This document shows positions 55,193-63,734 of a stretch of 64,000 bases of DNA, one piece after another (the first letter of the stretch is position 1; every line of letters begins with the position of its first letter). Below the pieces are notes generated by a model, which searched no databases, was not told the DNA's origin, and worked only from the letters and a program-made list of their open reading frames with translations. Source of the DNA: Nocardia fluminea (GTDB lineage: Bacteria; Actinomycetota; Actinomycetes; Mycobacteriales; Mycobacteriaceae); NCBI RefSeq assembly GCF_002846365.1, contig NZ_PJMW01000002.1:2294001-2358000 (forward strand), written 5' to 3'. The translations under genes were made by a program, and so were the position numbers.

Positions 55193-56056
55193 ATGCCCAA
55201 TGGGATCAAGACGTTCGGTTTGATGGTGGGGATGTCGGCGTTGATCGTCGCCATCGGGGCGATGTTCCGCAGCCCGGCGATCCTGATCATCTCGATCGTG
55301 CTGGCCGTCGGCATGAACGCCTACGCCTACTTCAACAGCGACAAGCTGGCGTTGAAGGCGATGCACGCGCAACCGGTGAGCGAACTGGAGGCGCCGGTCA
55401 TGTACCGGATCGTGCGCGAGCTCGCGACCACGGCACGCCAGCCGATGCCCCGGCTCTACATCAGCCCGACCAGCGCCCCCAACGCGTTCGCGACCGGCCG
55501 TAACCCGCGCCACGCCGCGGTCTGCTGTACCAGCGGCATCCTGCAACTACTCGACGAACGCGAGTTGCGCGCGGTGCTCGGCCACGAGCTGTCCCACGTC
55601 TACAACCGCGACATCCTGATCTCGTCGGTGGCGGGCGCGATGGCCTCGGTCATCACCGGTCTGGCGAACATGGCGTTCTTCGCGAGTTCGTTCGGCAACA
55701 GAGACGGCAACGGACCGAACATCATCGGCGTGCTGCTGGTCTCGCTGCTCGGGCCGATCGCGGCGGGCCTGATCAAGATGGCGGTCTCGCGATCGCGGGA
55801 GTACCAGGCCGATCAGTCCGGCGCCGAGCTCACCGGCGACCCGCTGGCCCTGGCCTCGGCCCTGCGCAAGATCGAACGCGGCGTCCAGGCGGCCCCGCTT
55901 CCGCCGGACCCCAAGATCACCAGCGAGTCGCACCTGATGATCGCCAACCCGTTCCGCGCGGGCGACCGTGTCGCCCGCTGGTACTCCACCCACCCCCCGA
56001 TGGACGAACGCATCAAGCGCTTGGAGGAGATGGCGGGCGGTAATCACCCGCACTGA
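55193..56056 (+). CDS. htpX: Membrane zinc metalloprotease HtpX
   Basis: A 287-residue M48 protease for membrane-protein quality control. Two N-terminal helices (about 5-22 and 27-45) precede the catalytic [10 protein letters not shown] (HExxH plus context, about residue 133). Two further helices flank residues 150-200, and the third zinc ligand Glu lies in [13 protein letters not shown]. The C-terminal [16 protein letters not shown] is typical. The ATG at 55193 follows GGGGAGGCGGAA. Corresponds to Rv0563. Confidence 0.95.
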   Translation: MPNGIKTFGLMVGMSALIVAIGAMFRSPAILIISIVLAVGMNAYAYFNSDKLALKAMHAQPVSELEAPVMYRIVRELATTARQPMPRLYISPTSAPNAFATGRNPRHAAVCCTSGILQLLDERELRAVLGHELSHVYNRDILISSVAGAMASVITGLANMAFFASSFGNRDGNGPNIIGVLLVSLLGPIAAGLIKMAVSRSREYQADQSGAELTGDPLALASALRKIERGVQAAPLPPDPKITSESHLMIANPFRAGDRVARWYSTHPPMDERIKRLEEMAGGNHPH

Positions 56057-56062
56057 TCACCA

Positions 56063-56157
56063 CGGGTTTTCGGCCGCCTCGGATCCGAGGGGCGAGACGG
56101 AACGCCGAAGGCGCAGTATCGCCCCTCGGATTCGAGGCAATCAGGGCCGAAAACCCG
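56063..56157. repeat. Long imperfect inverted repeat (33 bp arms) after htpX
   Basis: The outer arms CGGGTTTTCGGCC (56063-56075) and GGCCGAAAACCCG (56145-56157) are perfect. The inner arms, GCCTCGGATCCGAGGGGCGA (56076-56095) and 56119-56138, match with one mismatch. A 6-nt one-sided bulge (56139-56144) and a 23-nt apical loop containing CGCC-GAA-GGCG complete the structure. It lies between convergent htpX and yajQ, so it can work as a bidirectional terminator, but it is much longer than others in the window. Confidence 0.8.
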
Positions 56158-56169
56158 CGGCACCAGCCG

Positions 56170-56661
56170 CTATCGATAATTGACGAACTGCAGGGCGATA
56201 CCGAAGTCCTCGCCCTTGAGCAGCGAGATCACTTCCTGCAGATCGTCACGCTTCTTGCTGCTCACCCGCAGCTCCTCACCCTGGATCTGCGCTTTCACGC
56301 CCTTGGGGCCCTCGTCGCGGATCTTCTTCGAGATCTTCTTCGCCTTCTCGGTGTCGATGCCCTGCACCAGCGTGCCGGTGATCTTGAACACCTTGCCCGA
56401 CGGCTGCGCCTCGCCGGCGTCGAACGCCTTCAGCGAGATGTCGCGGCGGATCAGCTTCTCCTTGAAGACGTCGAGTGCGGCCTGCACTCGCTCCTCGGCA
56501 TTGGCGGTGAGCACGATGGCCTCCTCGCCCGACCACGCGATCGACGCCTCGGTGCCCTTGAAGTCGTAGCGCGAGTTCAGCTCCTTCTCCGCCTGATGCA
56601 GAGCGTTGTCGACCTCCTGTCGATCGACCTTGCTCACGACGTCGAATGACGAATCAGCCAC
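56170..56661 (-). CDS. YajQ/UPF0234 family nucleotide-binding protein
   Basis: A 163-residue protein of the YajQ family, with two ferredoxin-like domains. It has [20 protein letters not shown] at the start, the [15 protein letters not shown] motif and [20 protein letters not shown], and ends [10 protein letters not shown]. Some members bind cyclic di-GMP or RNA; which applies here is unknown. GTG start at 56661 with AGGAG 8 nt upstream. Corresponds to Rv0566c. Confidence 0.93.
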   Translation of the reverse strand: MADSSFDVVSKVDRQEVDNALHQAEKELNSRYDFKGTEASIAWSGEEAIVLTANAEERVQAALDVFKEKLIRRDISLKAFDAGEAQPSGKVFKITGTLVQGIDTEKAKKISKKIRDEGPKGVKAQIQGEELRVSSKKRDDLQEVISLLKGEDFGIALQFVNYR

Positions 56662-56777
56662 ACTGCGCTCCTGTCCTGTGAAGGTCCGGCGAACTCCGGG
56701 GCCGGGTGCCGGCCACCGAGACAGTTGTACCCGCATCGGGGGACGACCGGTGCTCGCAGGGGGTCTGTGCAGGCGTT

Positions 56778-56807
56778 TTGATAGTCCGGGTGGGTACGTT
56801 GTAAGCT
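56778..56807 (+). promoter_or_regulatory. Promoter of tRNA-Tyr
   Basis: TTGATA (56778-56783), an 18-nt spacer and TAAGCT (56802-56807), giving a start about 20 nt before the tRNA 5' end. A good -35 match, unusual in this GC-rich genome. Confidence 0.6.
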
Positions 56808-56834
56808 GCTCAGCGCACCGGAAACGGCGCACAC

Positions 56835-56917
56835 GGCAGATTGCCCGAGCGGCCAATGGGAGCGGACTGTAAATCCGTCGGCTTACGCCTACGTAGGTTC
56901 GAATCCTACATCTGCCA
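56835..56917 (+). tRNA. tRNA-Tyr (GTA)
   Basis: An 83-nt class II tRNA. The acceptor stem is GGCAGAT / ATCTGCC. The anticodon loop ACTGTAAATC gives anticodon GTA, and the long variable arm is CGGCTTACGCCTACG. The T-loop GGTTCGAATCC is standard. CCA is not encoded. Confidence 0.97.
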
Positions 56918-57048
56918 CATCGAACCCCGTCGATCATCAGGTCGGCGGGGTTCCTTGGTTTCTGGGGTACGGTCGGCGGAAGCTCTCGCGAACCACGGCT
57001 GTTCCCGGGGGTTGCAGACGAGTAAAAACATGCCTTGACCACGCGATT

Positions 57049-57077
57049 TGGTAGTGCATGGTGAAGGTGTGTAATCT
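57049..57077 (+). promoter_or_regulatory. Candidate promoter for the tRNA-Thr/tRNA-Met/rpmG unit
   Basis: TTGGTA (57049-57054), a 17-nt spacer and TAATCT (57072-57077) give a start near 57084, about 64 nt before tRNA-Thr. It would drive both tRNAs and rpmG up to the terminator at 57581-57604. Confidence 0.5.
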
Positions 57078-57147
57078 CGTTCAGGACGCCGGAGCACGGG
57101 GTCACGCTGATCGGCTTGCCGATACAGACTCTGTGCCACGTTGTCAT

Positions 57148-57220
57148 GCCCCCTTAGCTCAGTCGGTAGAGCGTTTCCATGGTAAGGAAAAGGTCAACGG
57201 TTCGATTCCGTTAGGGGGCT
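57148..57220 (+). tRNA. tRNA-Thr (GGT)
   Basis: A 73-nt class I tRNA with acceptor stem GCCCCCT / AGGGGGC. The anticodon stem TTTCC/GGAAA encloses loop ATGGTAA, so the anticodon is GGT. T-arm ACGGTTCGATTCCGT. CCA is not encoded. Confidence 0.96.
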
Positions 57221-57279
57221 CGCCGGATTGCCGGTGGTGAGCGGCTTACTGCGGCATCATCGGGATATTAGTCCGCCGT

Positions 57280-57355
57280 GGCGGTGTAGCTCAGTTGGTA
57301 GAGCAAACGACTCATAATCGTTGTGTCGCCGGTTCAAGTCCGGCCATCGCTACCA
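57280..57355 (+). tRNA. tRNA-Met (CAT), CCA encoded
   Basis: Acceptor stem GGCGGTG / CATCGCT with two G-T pairs, D-arm AGCTCAGTTGGTAGAGC, anticodon loop CTCATAA (CAT) and T-arm GCCGGTTCAAGTCCGGC, followed by ACCA in the DNA. The absence of the initiator 1-72 mismatch and of the GGG/CCC anticodon-stem pairs marks it as elongator tRNA-Met. Confidence 0.93.
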
Positions 57356-57391
57356 ATTTCAACTCAGCCCAGACCGGAAAGAAGGCAAATC

Positions 57392-57562
57392 GTGGCCGCG
57401 AAGTCCACCGATGTCCGGCCAAAGATCACCTTGGCCTGCGACGAGTGCAAGCACCGCAACTACATCACCAAGAAGAACCGGCGTAACGACCCGGATCGCC
57501 TCGAGCTGAAGAAGTTCTGCCCGAACTGCGGAACTCACCGGGCGCACCGCGAGTCGCGCTAG
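57392..57562 (+). CDS. rpmG: Large ribosomal subunit protein bL33
   Basis: A 56-residue basic protein of the 50S subunit. It keeps the four zinc-binding cysteines (CDEC and CPNC), so it is the C+ form. The GTG at 57392 has GAAAGAAGG upstream. It lies directly after tRNA-Met, as in mycobacteria, and is followed by a terminator. Under zinc limitation a C- paralogue elsewhere would be expected to replace it. Confidence 0.96.
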   Translation: MAAKSTDVRPKITLACDECKHRNYITKKNRRNDPDRLELKKFCPNCGTHRAHRESR

Positions 57563-57580
57563 TTTCCAGAACATCTGCCG

Positions 57581-57604
57581 AAGGCCGGACGTGAGTCCGG
57601 CCTT
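57581..57604 (+). terminator. Terminator after rpmG
   Basis: Perfect 10-bp stem AAGGCCGGAC / GTCCGGCCTT (57581-57590, 57595-57604) with GTGA loop, then TGTGCTTTT. Confidence 0.85.
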
Positions 57605-57622
57605 TGTGCTTTTCCCAGGAAG

Positions 57623-57650
57623 TTCATGGAAAGTTCGGGGCCGATACAGT
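57623..57650 (+). promoter_or_regulatory. Candidate hadAB promoter
   Basis: TTCATG (57623-57628), a 16-nt spacer and TACAGT (57645-57650), downstream of the rpmG terminator. It places a start near 57657, about 60 nt before the GTG at 57719. Confidence 0.35.
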
Positions 57651-57718
57651 ACCCGGACACATCACGTTTCATACCGGTCGACTTCGGTGTTGTCTTACGA
57701 GTGAGTAAGGTCCACGTT

Positions 57719-58798
57719 GTGACAGTGAACACCGGAACTCACGAAGCGGTCCCTGCCGCAGCCGCCGAATCCTTCGATCCCGCAGCCCACGCGGCGTCGA
57801 TGGTCGGTCACCACTACCGCGTCGACGACTACTACGAGGTCGGCCGCGAGAAGGTGCGTGAATACGCCCGTGCGGTGCAGGATTACCACCCGGTGCACTG
57901 GGAGGAAGACATCGCGCGCGAGTACGGCCACCAGGGTCTGCTCGCCCCGCTCACCTTCATCTCCCTCGTGGGCATCCTCGCCCAGCGCAAGCTGTTCGAG
58001 CAGATCGTGACCGGCTACGACCTGAGCCAGATCATGCAGACCGACCAGATCCTGGAATTCCACCGCCCGATTCGGGTCGGCGACCAGTTGACCTGTGATG
58101 TGTATCTGCATTCTTTCCGGCAGGCCTTCGGCGGCGACATCATCGTGACCAAGAACATCGTCACCGCCCAGGACGACGAACTGGTGCTCACCACCTACAC
58201 CACGCTGATCGGCCGCAGCGGCGGCGATATCGATCCACGGATGTCGGACGCGGTCCGCAATGTGCTGATGCACGGCCTCGGCGAGGAGGAACCCGTCCAT
58301 CACGCGCCGGCCGAGCTCGCCATCGGGATCGCCCCGGACCCCGTCACCAAGCAGCCGGAGCCCACGGTCAGCGCGCACGCCCTGTCCTTCGGCAGTGTGT
58401 CGGTCGGCGACGAGCTGCCCGCACGCGTGGCTCGCCTCACCCGTGGCGACCTCGTCAACTACGCGGGCGTGTCCGGCGACGCGAACCCGATCCACTGGAG
58501 CGACGAGGTCGTGAAGCTGGTCGGCCTGGACAACGTGGTCGCGCACGGCATGCTCACGATGGGTCTGGGTGGCGGTTTCGTCACCTCGTGGCTGGGCGAT
58601 CCCGGCGCGGTGAGGGAATACAACGTCCGCTTCACCAGCCCGGTCTACGTCGGCTCCGACGCACCGGCCGAGGTCGAATACACCGGCAAGGTGAAATCGG
58701 TCGATCCGCAGACCCGTACCGCGGTCGTCGCCATCACGGCCAAGTCGGCGGGCAAAAAGATCTTCGGTCGCGCCACGGCAACCGTTCAGCTGTCCTGA
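57719..58798 (+). CDS. Fused (3R)-hydroxyacyl-ACP dehydratase HadA-HadB
   Basis: A 359-residue protein with two hot-dog domains that are separate HadA and HadB subunits in mycobacteria. HadA-like residues are about 20-165 (YYEVGREKVREYARAVQDYH, LAPLTFISLVG); HadB-like residues are about 215-355 with the catalytic hydratase motif YAGVSGDANPIHWSDEVVK and VVAHGMLTMG. It dehydrates 3-hydroxyacyl-ACP in FAS-II for mycolic acid chains. No hadC follows: tRNA-Trp and secE come next. The GTG at 57719 has AAGG 8 nt upstream; GTG 57701 is an alternative. Confidence 0.9.
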   Translation: MTVNTGTHEAVPAAAAESFDPAAHAASMVGHHYRVDDYYEVGREKVREYARAVQDYHPVHWEEDIAREYGHQGLLAPLTFISLVGILAQRKLFEQIVTGYDLSQIMQTDQILEFHRPIRVGDQLTCDVYLHSFRQAFGGDIIVTKNIVTAQDDELVLTTYTTLIGRSGGDIDPRMSDAVRNVLMHGLGEEEPVHHAPAELAIGIAPDPVTKQPEPTVSAHALSFGSVSVGDELPARVARLTRGDLVNYAGVSGDANPIHWSDEVVKLVGLDNVVAHGMLTMGLGGGFVTSWLGDPGAVREYNVRFTSPVYVGSDAPAEVEYTGKVKSVDPQTRTAVVAITAKSAGKKIFGRATATVQLS

Positions 58799-58817
58799 CC
58801 TGGTCGGGTGTCCCGGA

Positions 58818-58848
58818 TTGGCGATAACCGCGCGCGGTGACGTATAGT
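58818..58848 (+). promoter_or_regulatory. Candidate promoter for tRNA-Trp/secE/nusG
   Basis: TTGGCG (58818-58823), a 19-nt spacer and TATAGT (58843-58848). The -10 is near consensus. The leader to tRNA-Trp would be about 140 nt. No gene is seen in 58799-58992. Confidence 0.4.
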
Positions 58849-58992
58849 CGGGTCTCTGGGGTCACGAGATGCTGCGCGCTGATCTTCCCGAGGGGTTATC
58901 TCCTCATGGAAGCGGCGCGCGTGTTGTGTGACACTGGGGATAACTGAATATCGGATGTGGTTGGGCACTACAGCTCAGGCTGGTCCAACCGA

Positions 58993-59065
<73 letters not shown>

Positions 59066-59096
59066 CCCTGAATGCCAGCGACGAGAGAGGATCGAC

Positions 59097-59477
59097 GTGA
59101 GCGACGAGCGGGATACTCGCGGCGAAGACGGCGAGGACACCGCCGCTGCCACTCGACCGAGTGGCAAGCGGTCTGCTCGTCGTGTGCGCGCGTCGGATGC
59201 TCCGGTAGACAACGGATCGGTGGCCACGCTCGATCGGCCGTCGGCCTCGCGCAAGGCAGACAAGTCCGCCGGCAAGGCAAAGACGGGCAACCCGTTCAAG
59301 CGGGTGCTCAAGTTCCTGCGAGAGGTCATCGCGGAACTGCGCAAGGTGATCTGGCCCAACCGGAAGCAGATGGTCACCTATACGGCCGTCGTTCTGGTGT
59401 TCGTGGTCTTCATGGTCGCGTTCATCGCCGGGATCGACGTGGCGTTCGTCAAGGGTGTCGACTGGCTGTTCGGCTGA
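59097..59477 (+). CDS. secE: Preprotein translocase subunit SecE
   Basis: A 126-residue single-span membrane protein. A long charged cytosolic N-terminus (about 1-65) precedes the conserved amphipathic helix FLREVIAELRKVIWPNRK and the transmembrane segment TYTAVVLVFVVFMVAFIAG. It forms the SecYEG channel with proteins encoded elsewhere. The GTG at 59097 has GAGAGG 7 nt upstream. It precedes nusG, the standard bacterial order. Confidence 0.96.
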   Translation: MSDERDTRGEDGEDTAAATRPSGKRSARRVRASDAPVDNGSVATLDRPSASRKADKSAGKAKTGNPFKRVLKFLREVIAELRKVIWPNRKQMVTYTAVVLVFVVFMVAFIAGIDVAFVKGVDWLFG

Positions 59478-59499
59478 TCGCCGACACCCACGCCGGTAG

Positions 59500-60408
<909 letters not shown>

Positions 60409-60422
60409 GTTCTACCGCTTAT

Positions 60423-60460
60423 CGCGAAACGGCACCGCTTACCCGCGGTGCCGTTTCGCG
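60423..60460 (+). terminator. Strong terminator after nusG
   Basis: Perfect 16-bp stem CGCGAAACGGCACCGC / GCGGTGCCGTTTCGCG (60423-60438, 60445-60460) then TTTGTG. It separates secE-nusG from rplK-rplA. Confidence 0.9.
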
Positions 60461-60481
60461 TTTGTGCTGGTCGCCACCCGA

Positions 60482-60512
60482 TTGCCAGGTCATGACCTGT
60501 GTCAAGTAGAGT
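60482..60512 (+). promoter_or_regulatory. Candidate rplK-rplA promoter
   Basis: TTGCCA (60482-60487), a 19-nt spacer and TAGAGT (60507-60512), just after the nusG terminator. The roughly 105-nt leader before rplK is where ribosomal protein L1 normally binds to repress the operon; no defined L1 target was resolved by eye. Confidence 0.35.
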
Positions 60513-60625
60513 GTGATAGTTCGTGTTCTGACTTCCCCGCACTACCTGTCGGGGACCGGTCGTGCGCGGATACGAGGCTTACGGCAACCGTAAGGAACCG
60601 AACCCCAGAAAGCCAAGGAAGAAAG

Positions 60626-61060
60626 ATGCCCCCCAAGAAGAAGAAGCTCGCCGGGATCATCAAGCTGCAGATCCAGGCCGGCGCAGCCAACCCGGCACCG
60701 CCGGTCGGCCCCGCGCTCGGTCAGCACGGCGTCAACATCATGGAGTTCTGCAAGGCGTACAACGCCGCGACCGAGTCGCAGCGTGGCAACGTCATCCCGG
60801 TCGAGATCTCGGTGTACGAGGACCGGACGTTCGACTTCAAGCTGAAGACCCCGCCTGCCGCGCGTCTGCTGCTCAAGGCCGCCGGTGTGCAGAAGGGCTC
60901 CGCTGAGCCGCACAAGACCAAGGTCGCCAAGGTCACCATGGACCAGGTCCGGGAGATCGCCAAGACCAAGGCCGAGGATCTCAACGCCACCGATCTCGAT
61001 CAGGCCGCGAAGATCATCGCCGGTACCGCGCGTTCGATGGGTATCACCGTCGAAGGCTGA
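60626..61060 (+). CDS. rplK: Large ribosomal subunit protein uL11
   Basis: A 144-residue protein of the GTPase-associated centre. [20 protein letters not shown] (about 13-32), [13 protein letters not shown] and [19 protein letters not shown] are diagnostic. The ATG at 60626 follows AAGGAAGAAAG. It forms an operon with rplA 81 nt downstream. Confidence 0.97.
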
Positions 61061-61141
61061 GCGAATCTCGCTCTCGTGTGGGAGGGCCGGCCAGGCCCGA
61101 CGAAACCACATCTGAACCCAGAACTTTAAGGACAGAAAATC

Positions 61142-61855
61142 ATGGCAAAACGAAGCAAGGCGTACCTCGCCGCTGCTGAGAAGGTCGATCGCGACAACCT
61201 GTACTCCCCGCTGGCCGCGACGCGCCTGGCGAAGGAGACCGCGACCACCAAGACCGACGCGACCGTCGAGGTCGCCGTCCGTCTCGGCGTGGATCCCCGC
61301 AAGGCCGACCAGATGGTCCGTGGCACCGTCAACCTGCCGCACGGCACCGGTAAGACCGCTCGCGTCATCGTGTTCGCCGCGGGCGAGAAGGCTTCCGAGG
61401 CCGAGGCCGCCGGCGCCGACGCCGTGGGCGCCGAGGACCTGATCGAGCGGATCCAGGGCGGCTGGCTCGACTTCGACGCCGCGATCGCCACCCCGGATCA
61501 GATGGCCAAGGTCGGCCGCATCGCGCGTGTCCTCGGCCCGCGTGGTCTGATGCCGAACCCGAAGACGGGCACCGTCACCAACGATGTGACCAAGGCCGTC
61601 AACGAGATCAAGGGCGGCAAGATCAACTTCCGCGTCGACAAGCAGGCCAACCTGCACTTCGTCATCGGCAAGGCGTCCTTCGACGATGCCAAGCTGGTGG
61701 AGAACTACGGCGCCGCGCTGGACGAGATCCTGCGTGTGAAGCCGTCGACCGCCAAGGGTCGCTACGTCAAGAAGATCACGGTTTCGACGAACACCGGACC
61801 GGGCATCCCGGTGGACCCGAACCGCACCCGCAACCTCCTCGACGAGGATGCGTGA
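61142..61855 (+). CDS. rplA: Large ribosomal subunit protein uL1
   Basis: A 237-residue L1 stalk protein that also represses its own operon in many bacteria. [20 protein letters not shown] at the start, [16 protein letters not shown], the signature [20 protein letters not shown] and [14 protein letters not shown] are present. The ATG at 61142 follows AAGGACAGAAAATC. It ends in a strong terminator. Confidence 0.97.
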   Translation: MAKRSKAYLAAAEKVDRDNLYSPLAATRLAKETATTKTDATVEVAVRLGVDPRKADQMVRGTVNLPHGTGKTARVIVFAAGEKASEAEAAGADAVGAEDLIERIQGGWLDFDAAIATPDQMAKVGRIARVLGPRGLMPNPKTGTVTNDVTKAVNEIKGGKINFRVDKQANLHFVIGKASFDDAKLVENYGAALDEILRVKPSTAKGRYVKKITVSTNTGPGIPVDPNRTRNLLDEDA

Positions 61856-61885
61856 GCTTCGGCTGACAGCTAGCTCCTAGAGCAA

Positions 61886-61924
61886 CCACGAGGGTGGGAA
61901 CGCACTGCGTTCCCACCCTCGTGG
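61886..61924. terminator. Strong terminator after rplA
   Basis: Perfect 18-bp stem CCACGAGGGTGGGAACGC / GCGTTCCCACCCTCGTGG (61886-61903, 61907-61924) with ACT loop. It lies between rplA and the convergent MFS gene. Confidence 0.92.
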
Positions 61925-61941
61925 CGTTTCGGTGAGGCTGT

Positions 61942-63489
61942 TCAGCTCTTCGGTTCGGCGTCCTCGGTGTCGCGCCAGCCGAGCAGGACGGACTCTCCGT
62001 CGTGCGGCCGCCACGGCAGGAAGATCGCTACGACCACCGCGCAGACGAGCACCGCGACGGTGGCGACCAGGGACGCCGCGTGGGCGCCCTGCAGCGTCGC
62101 GGCCTTCATGGCGACGATCAGGTTCTCGCGCTGGGTCTCGAAGAACGGCGCGAGTTCGCGTTTACGCAGTTCCAGCACGCTGAGTGGGCTGGCCTTGACC
62201 AGGCTCTTCTCGTTGTCGTTCATGATGCCCATCGGGATGGCGTCGATGCGCGCGCCGATCCGGCTGGTGTAGTACGAGGCCACGATCGAGCCGAGCACCG
62301 CGACACCGAGCGTGCCGCCGATCTCGCGGGTCGTGTCGTTGACGGCCGAACCCGCTCCCGCCTCGTTCAGCGGCAGCGAGGACATGATCGATTCGGTGGC
62401 GGGTCCCTGCACGATGCCGAGACCCAGCGCCATCAGCACCATCGAGGGCAGTACACCGATCAGGTAGCTGCTGTCGACGGTGACCTGACCGCCCAGATAG
62501 AGGCCCGCGCCGATGAGCAGCAGGCCGATCACCAGCACCGCGGTGGTGCCGACCCGCTGCGCCAGCAATGTCGCGACCGGTGCACCGATCGCGACGGAGA
62601 AGGCGAAAGGCAATGAGGCGATACCGAATTCGAGCGGGGTGTATTCGCGCACGCCCTGGAAGTACTGGGTGATCAGGAAGAGAAAGCCGAACATCGAGAA
62701 GTAGCCGATGGCGATCGCCAGTGCGGGCAACGAGAATCGGCGGTTGCGGAACAGTCGCATATCGAGAATCGGTGCGGCGGTGCGCAATTCCCAGATGACG
62801 AACGCGGCGAGCAGGACGGTGCCGAGCGCCGCGGTGCACAGTGTGGTGAGCGAGAGCCAGCCGTTGTGCGGCGCTTCGATGATCGACCAGACCAGCAGCG
62901 TGATCCCCGCGATCGAGAGCGCGATACCGGCGAGATCGAGTGTGCCGATGTGGTCGGCGCGCGATTCGGGGACCCAGATCAGCGTCGCGATCAGCGCGAC
63001 CACCGCGACCGGCACATTGATCCAGAACACCGAATGCCAGCTGAAGTGTTCGAGCAGCCAGCCCCCGGAGATCGGGCCGATGGCGATCGCGAACCCGGCC
63101 ACCGCGGTCCACGCGGCGATGGCCAGCGCGCGTTCGCGCCGGTCGGTGAAGATGTTGATGATCAGGGCCAGGGTGGCGGGGAAGACCGCGGCGGCGAAGA
63201 TTCCCATCGCGGCTCTGGCGACGATGACCTGCGTCATCGACTCCGCGAGCGCGCCGCCTACCGACATCACCGCGATGCCGGCCAGGCCGACGGTCATGAT
63301 CCGGCGGCGGCCGTAGCGGTCACCGAGGTTGCCCGCCGCCAGGAGCAGGCCGGCGAAGGTGAGGGTGTAGGCGTCGACGACCCACTGCAGGCCGGAGACG
63401 CCGGTCCGTAGTTGGACGCCGATCGTCGGACCGGGGGGCACCCGTTTTGGCAGTTGGGGGTAGGTGCAGGTACAGTGGTCAACGGTCAT
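61942..63489 (-). CDS. DHA2-type MFS multidrug transporter, N-terminus shortened
   Basis: A 515-residue protein. From about residue 30 it matches EmrB/QacA-type 14-helix transporters: GLQWVVDAYTLTFAGLLLAA, motif A in GNLGDRYGRRRIM, WRxxFWINVP-type (WHSVFWINVPVAVV) and NEAGAGSAVNDTTREIGGTL. The expected first helix with its D/N-rich VNVALPxI motif is missing. Instead the protein starts MTVDHCTCTYPQLPKRVPP, which is not hydrophobic. No other minus-strand frame upstream restores it. It may be an inactive remnant or an unusual 13-helix form. The 5' end overlaps the promoter region of rplJ. Confidence 0.75.
   Translation of the reverse strand: MTVDHCTCTYPQLPKRVPPGPTIGVQLRTGVSGLQWVVDAYTLTFAGLLLAAGNLGDRYGRRRIMTVGLAGIAVMSVGGALAESMTQVIVARAAMGIFAAAVFPATLALIINIFTDRRERALAIAAWTAVAGFAIAIGPISGGWLLEHFSWHSVFWINVPVAVVALIATLIWVPESRADHIGTLDLAGIALSIAGITLLVWSIIEAPHNGWLSLTTLCTAALGTVLLAAFVIWELRTAAPILDMRLFRNRRFSLPALAIAIGYFSMFGFLFLITQYFQGVREYTPLEFGIASLPFAFSVAIGAPVATLLAQRVGTTAVLVIGLLLIGAGLYLGGQVTVDSSYLIGVLPSMVLMALGLGIVQGPATESIMSSLPLNEAGAGSAVNDTTREIGGTLGVAVLGSIVASYYTSRIGARIDAIPMGIMNDNEKSLVKASPLSVLELRKRELAPFFETQRENLIVAMKAATLQGAHAASLVATVAVLVCAVVVAIFLPWRPHDGESVLLGWRDTEDAEPKS
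63447..63476 (+). promoter_or_regulatory. Candidate rplJ-rplL promoter
   Basis: TTGGCA (63447-63452), an 18-nt spacer and TACAGT (63471-63476), giving a start near 63483 and a leader of about 250 nt before rplJ. It lies inside the 5' end of the opposite-strand MFS gene. Confidence 0.45.
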
Positions 63490-63492
63490 GCG

Positions 63493-63508
63493 GGATGTGC
63501 ATACATCC
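63493..63508. promoter_or_regulatory. Palindrome at the MFS start / rplJ leader
   Basis: GGATGT-GCAT-ACATCC has perfect 6-bp arms and ends 4 nt from the MFS ATG on the minus strand. It could be a repressor operator left from an MFS control region, or a stem at the 5' end of the rplJ leader RNA. Confidence 0.35.
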
Positions 63509-63559
63509 GGCGAAGACCACACCCATTCGTTCTACCGAAGACCGTTGGTCGTTGATGCC

Positions 63560-63734
63560 GAATTTCTCGGTGTCGATCGAAGGTCCGGCGACATTGCCGG
63601 CGACCCACGCAGGGAGAGCTGAGGCCGAAGATATTTTGCGCCCCGGTACGCCTTGCGTCCGGGGCGTTCGTTTTGTCGCCGGCCCCTGATTCGGTAGTGC
63701 ATCAACGAAACCGACATCAGAGAGGAGGCGAAGT
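63560..63734 (+). ncRNA. Ribosomal protein L10 leader (autoregulatory mRNA element)
   Basis: The untranslated region before rplJ is long and structured, as expected for the L10 leader that binds the L10-L12 complex. It contains GTCCGGCGACATTGCCGGCGAC (a GCCGGC-type stem), the purine-rich GGGAGAGCTGAGGCCGAAGAT, and a stem, CGCCCCGG/CCGGGGCG with inner ACGC/GCGT (63639-63666), followed by TTCGTTTT, which looks like an attenuator. The exact Rfam boundaries were not computed. Confidence 0.6.

Noticed and set aside
57148..57355. tRNA cluster as a site of island integration
   Set aside because: The tRNA genes are flanked by rpmG, hadAB and secE in the conserved actinobacterial order, with no foreign genes or duplicated tRNA ends.
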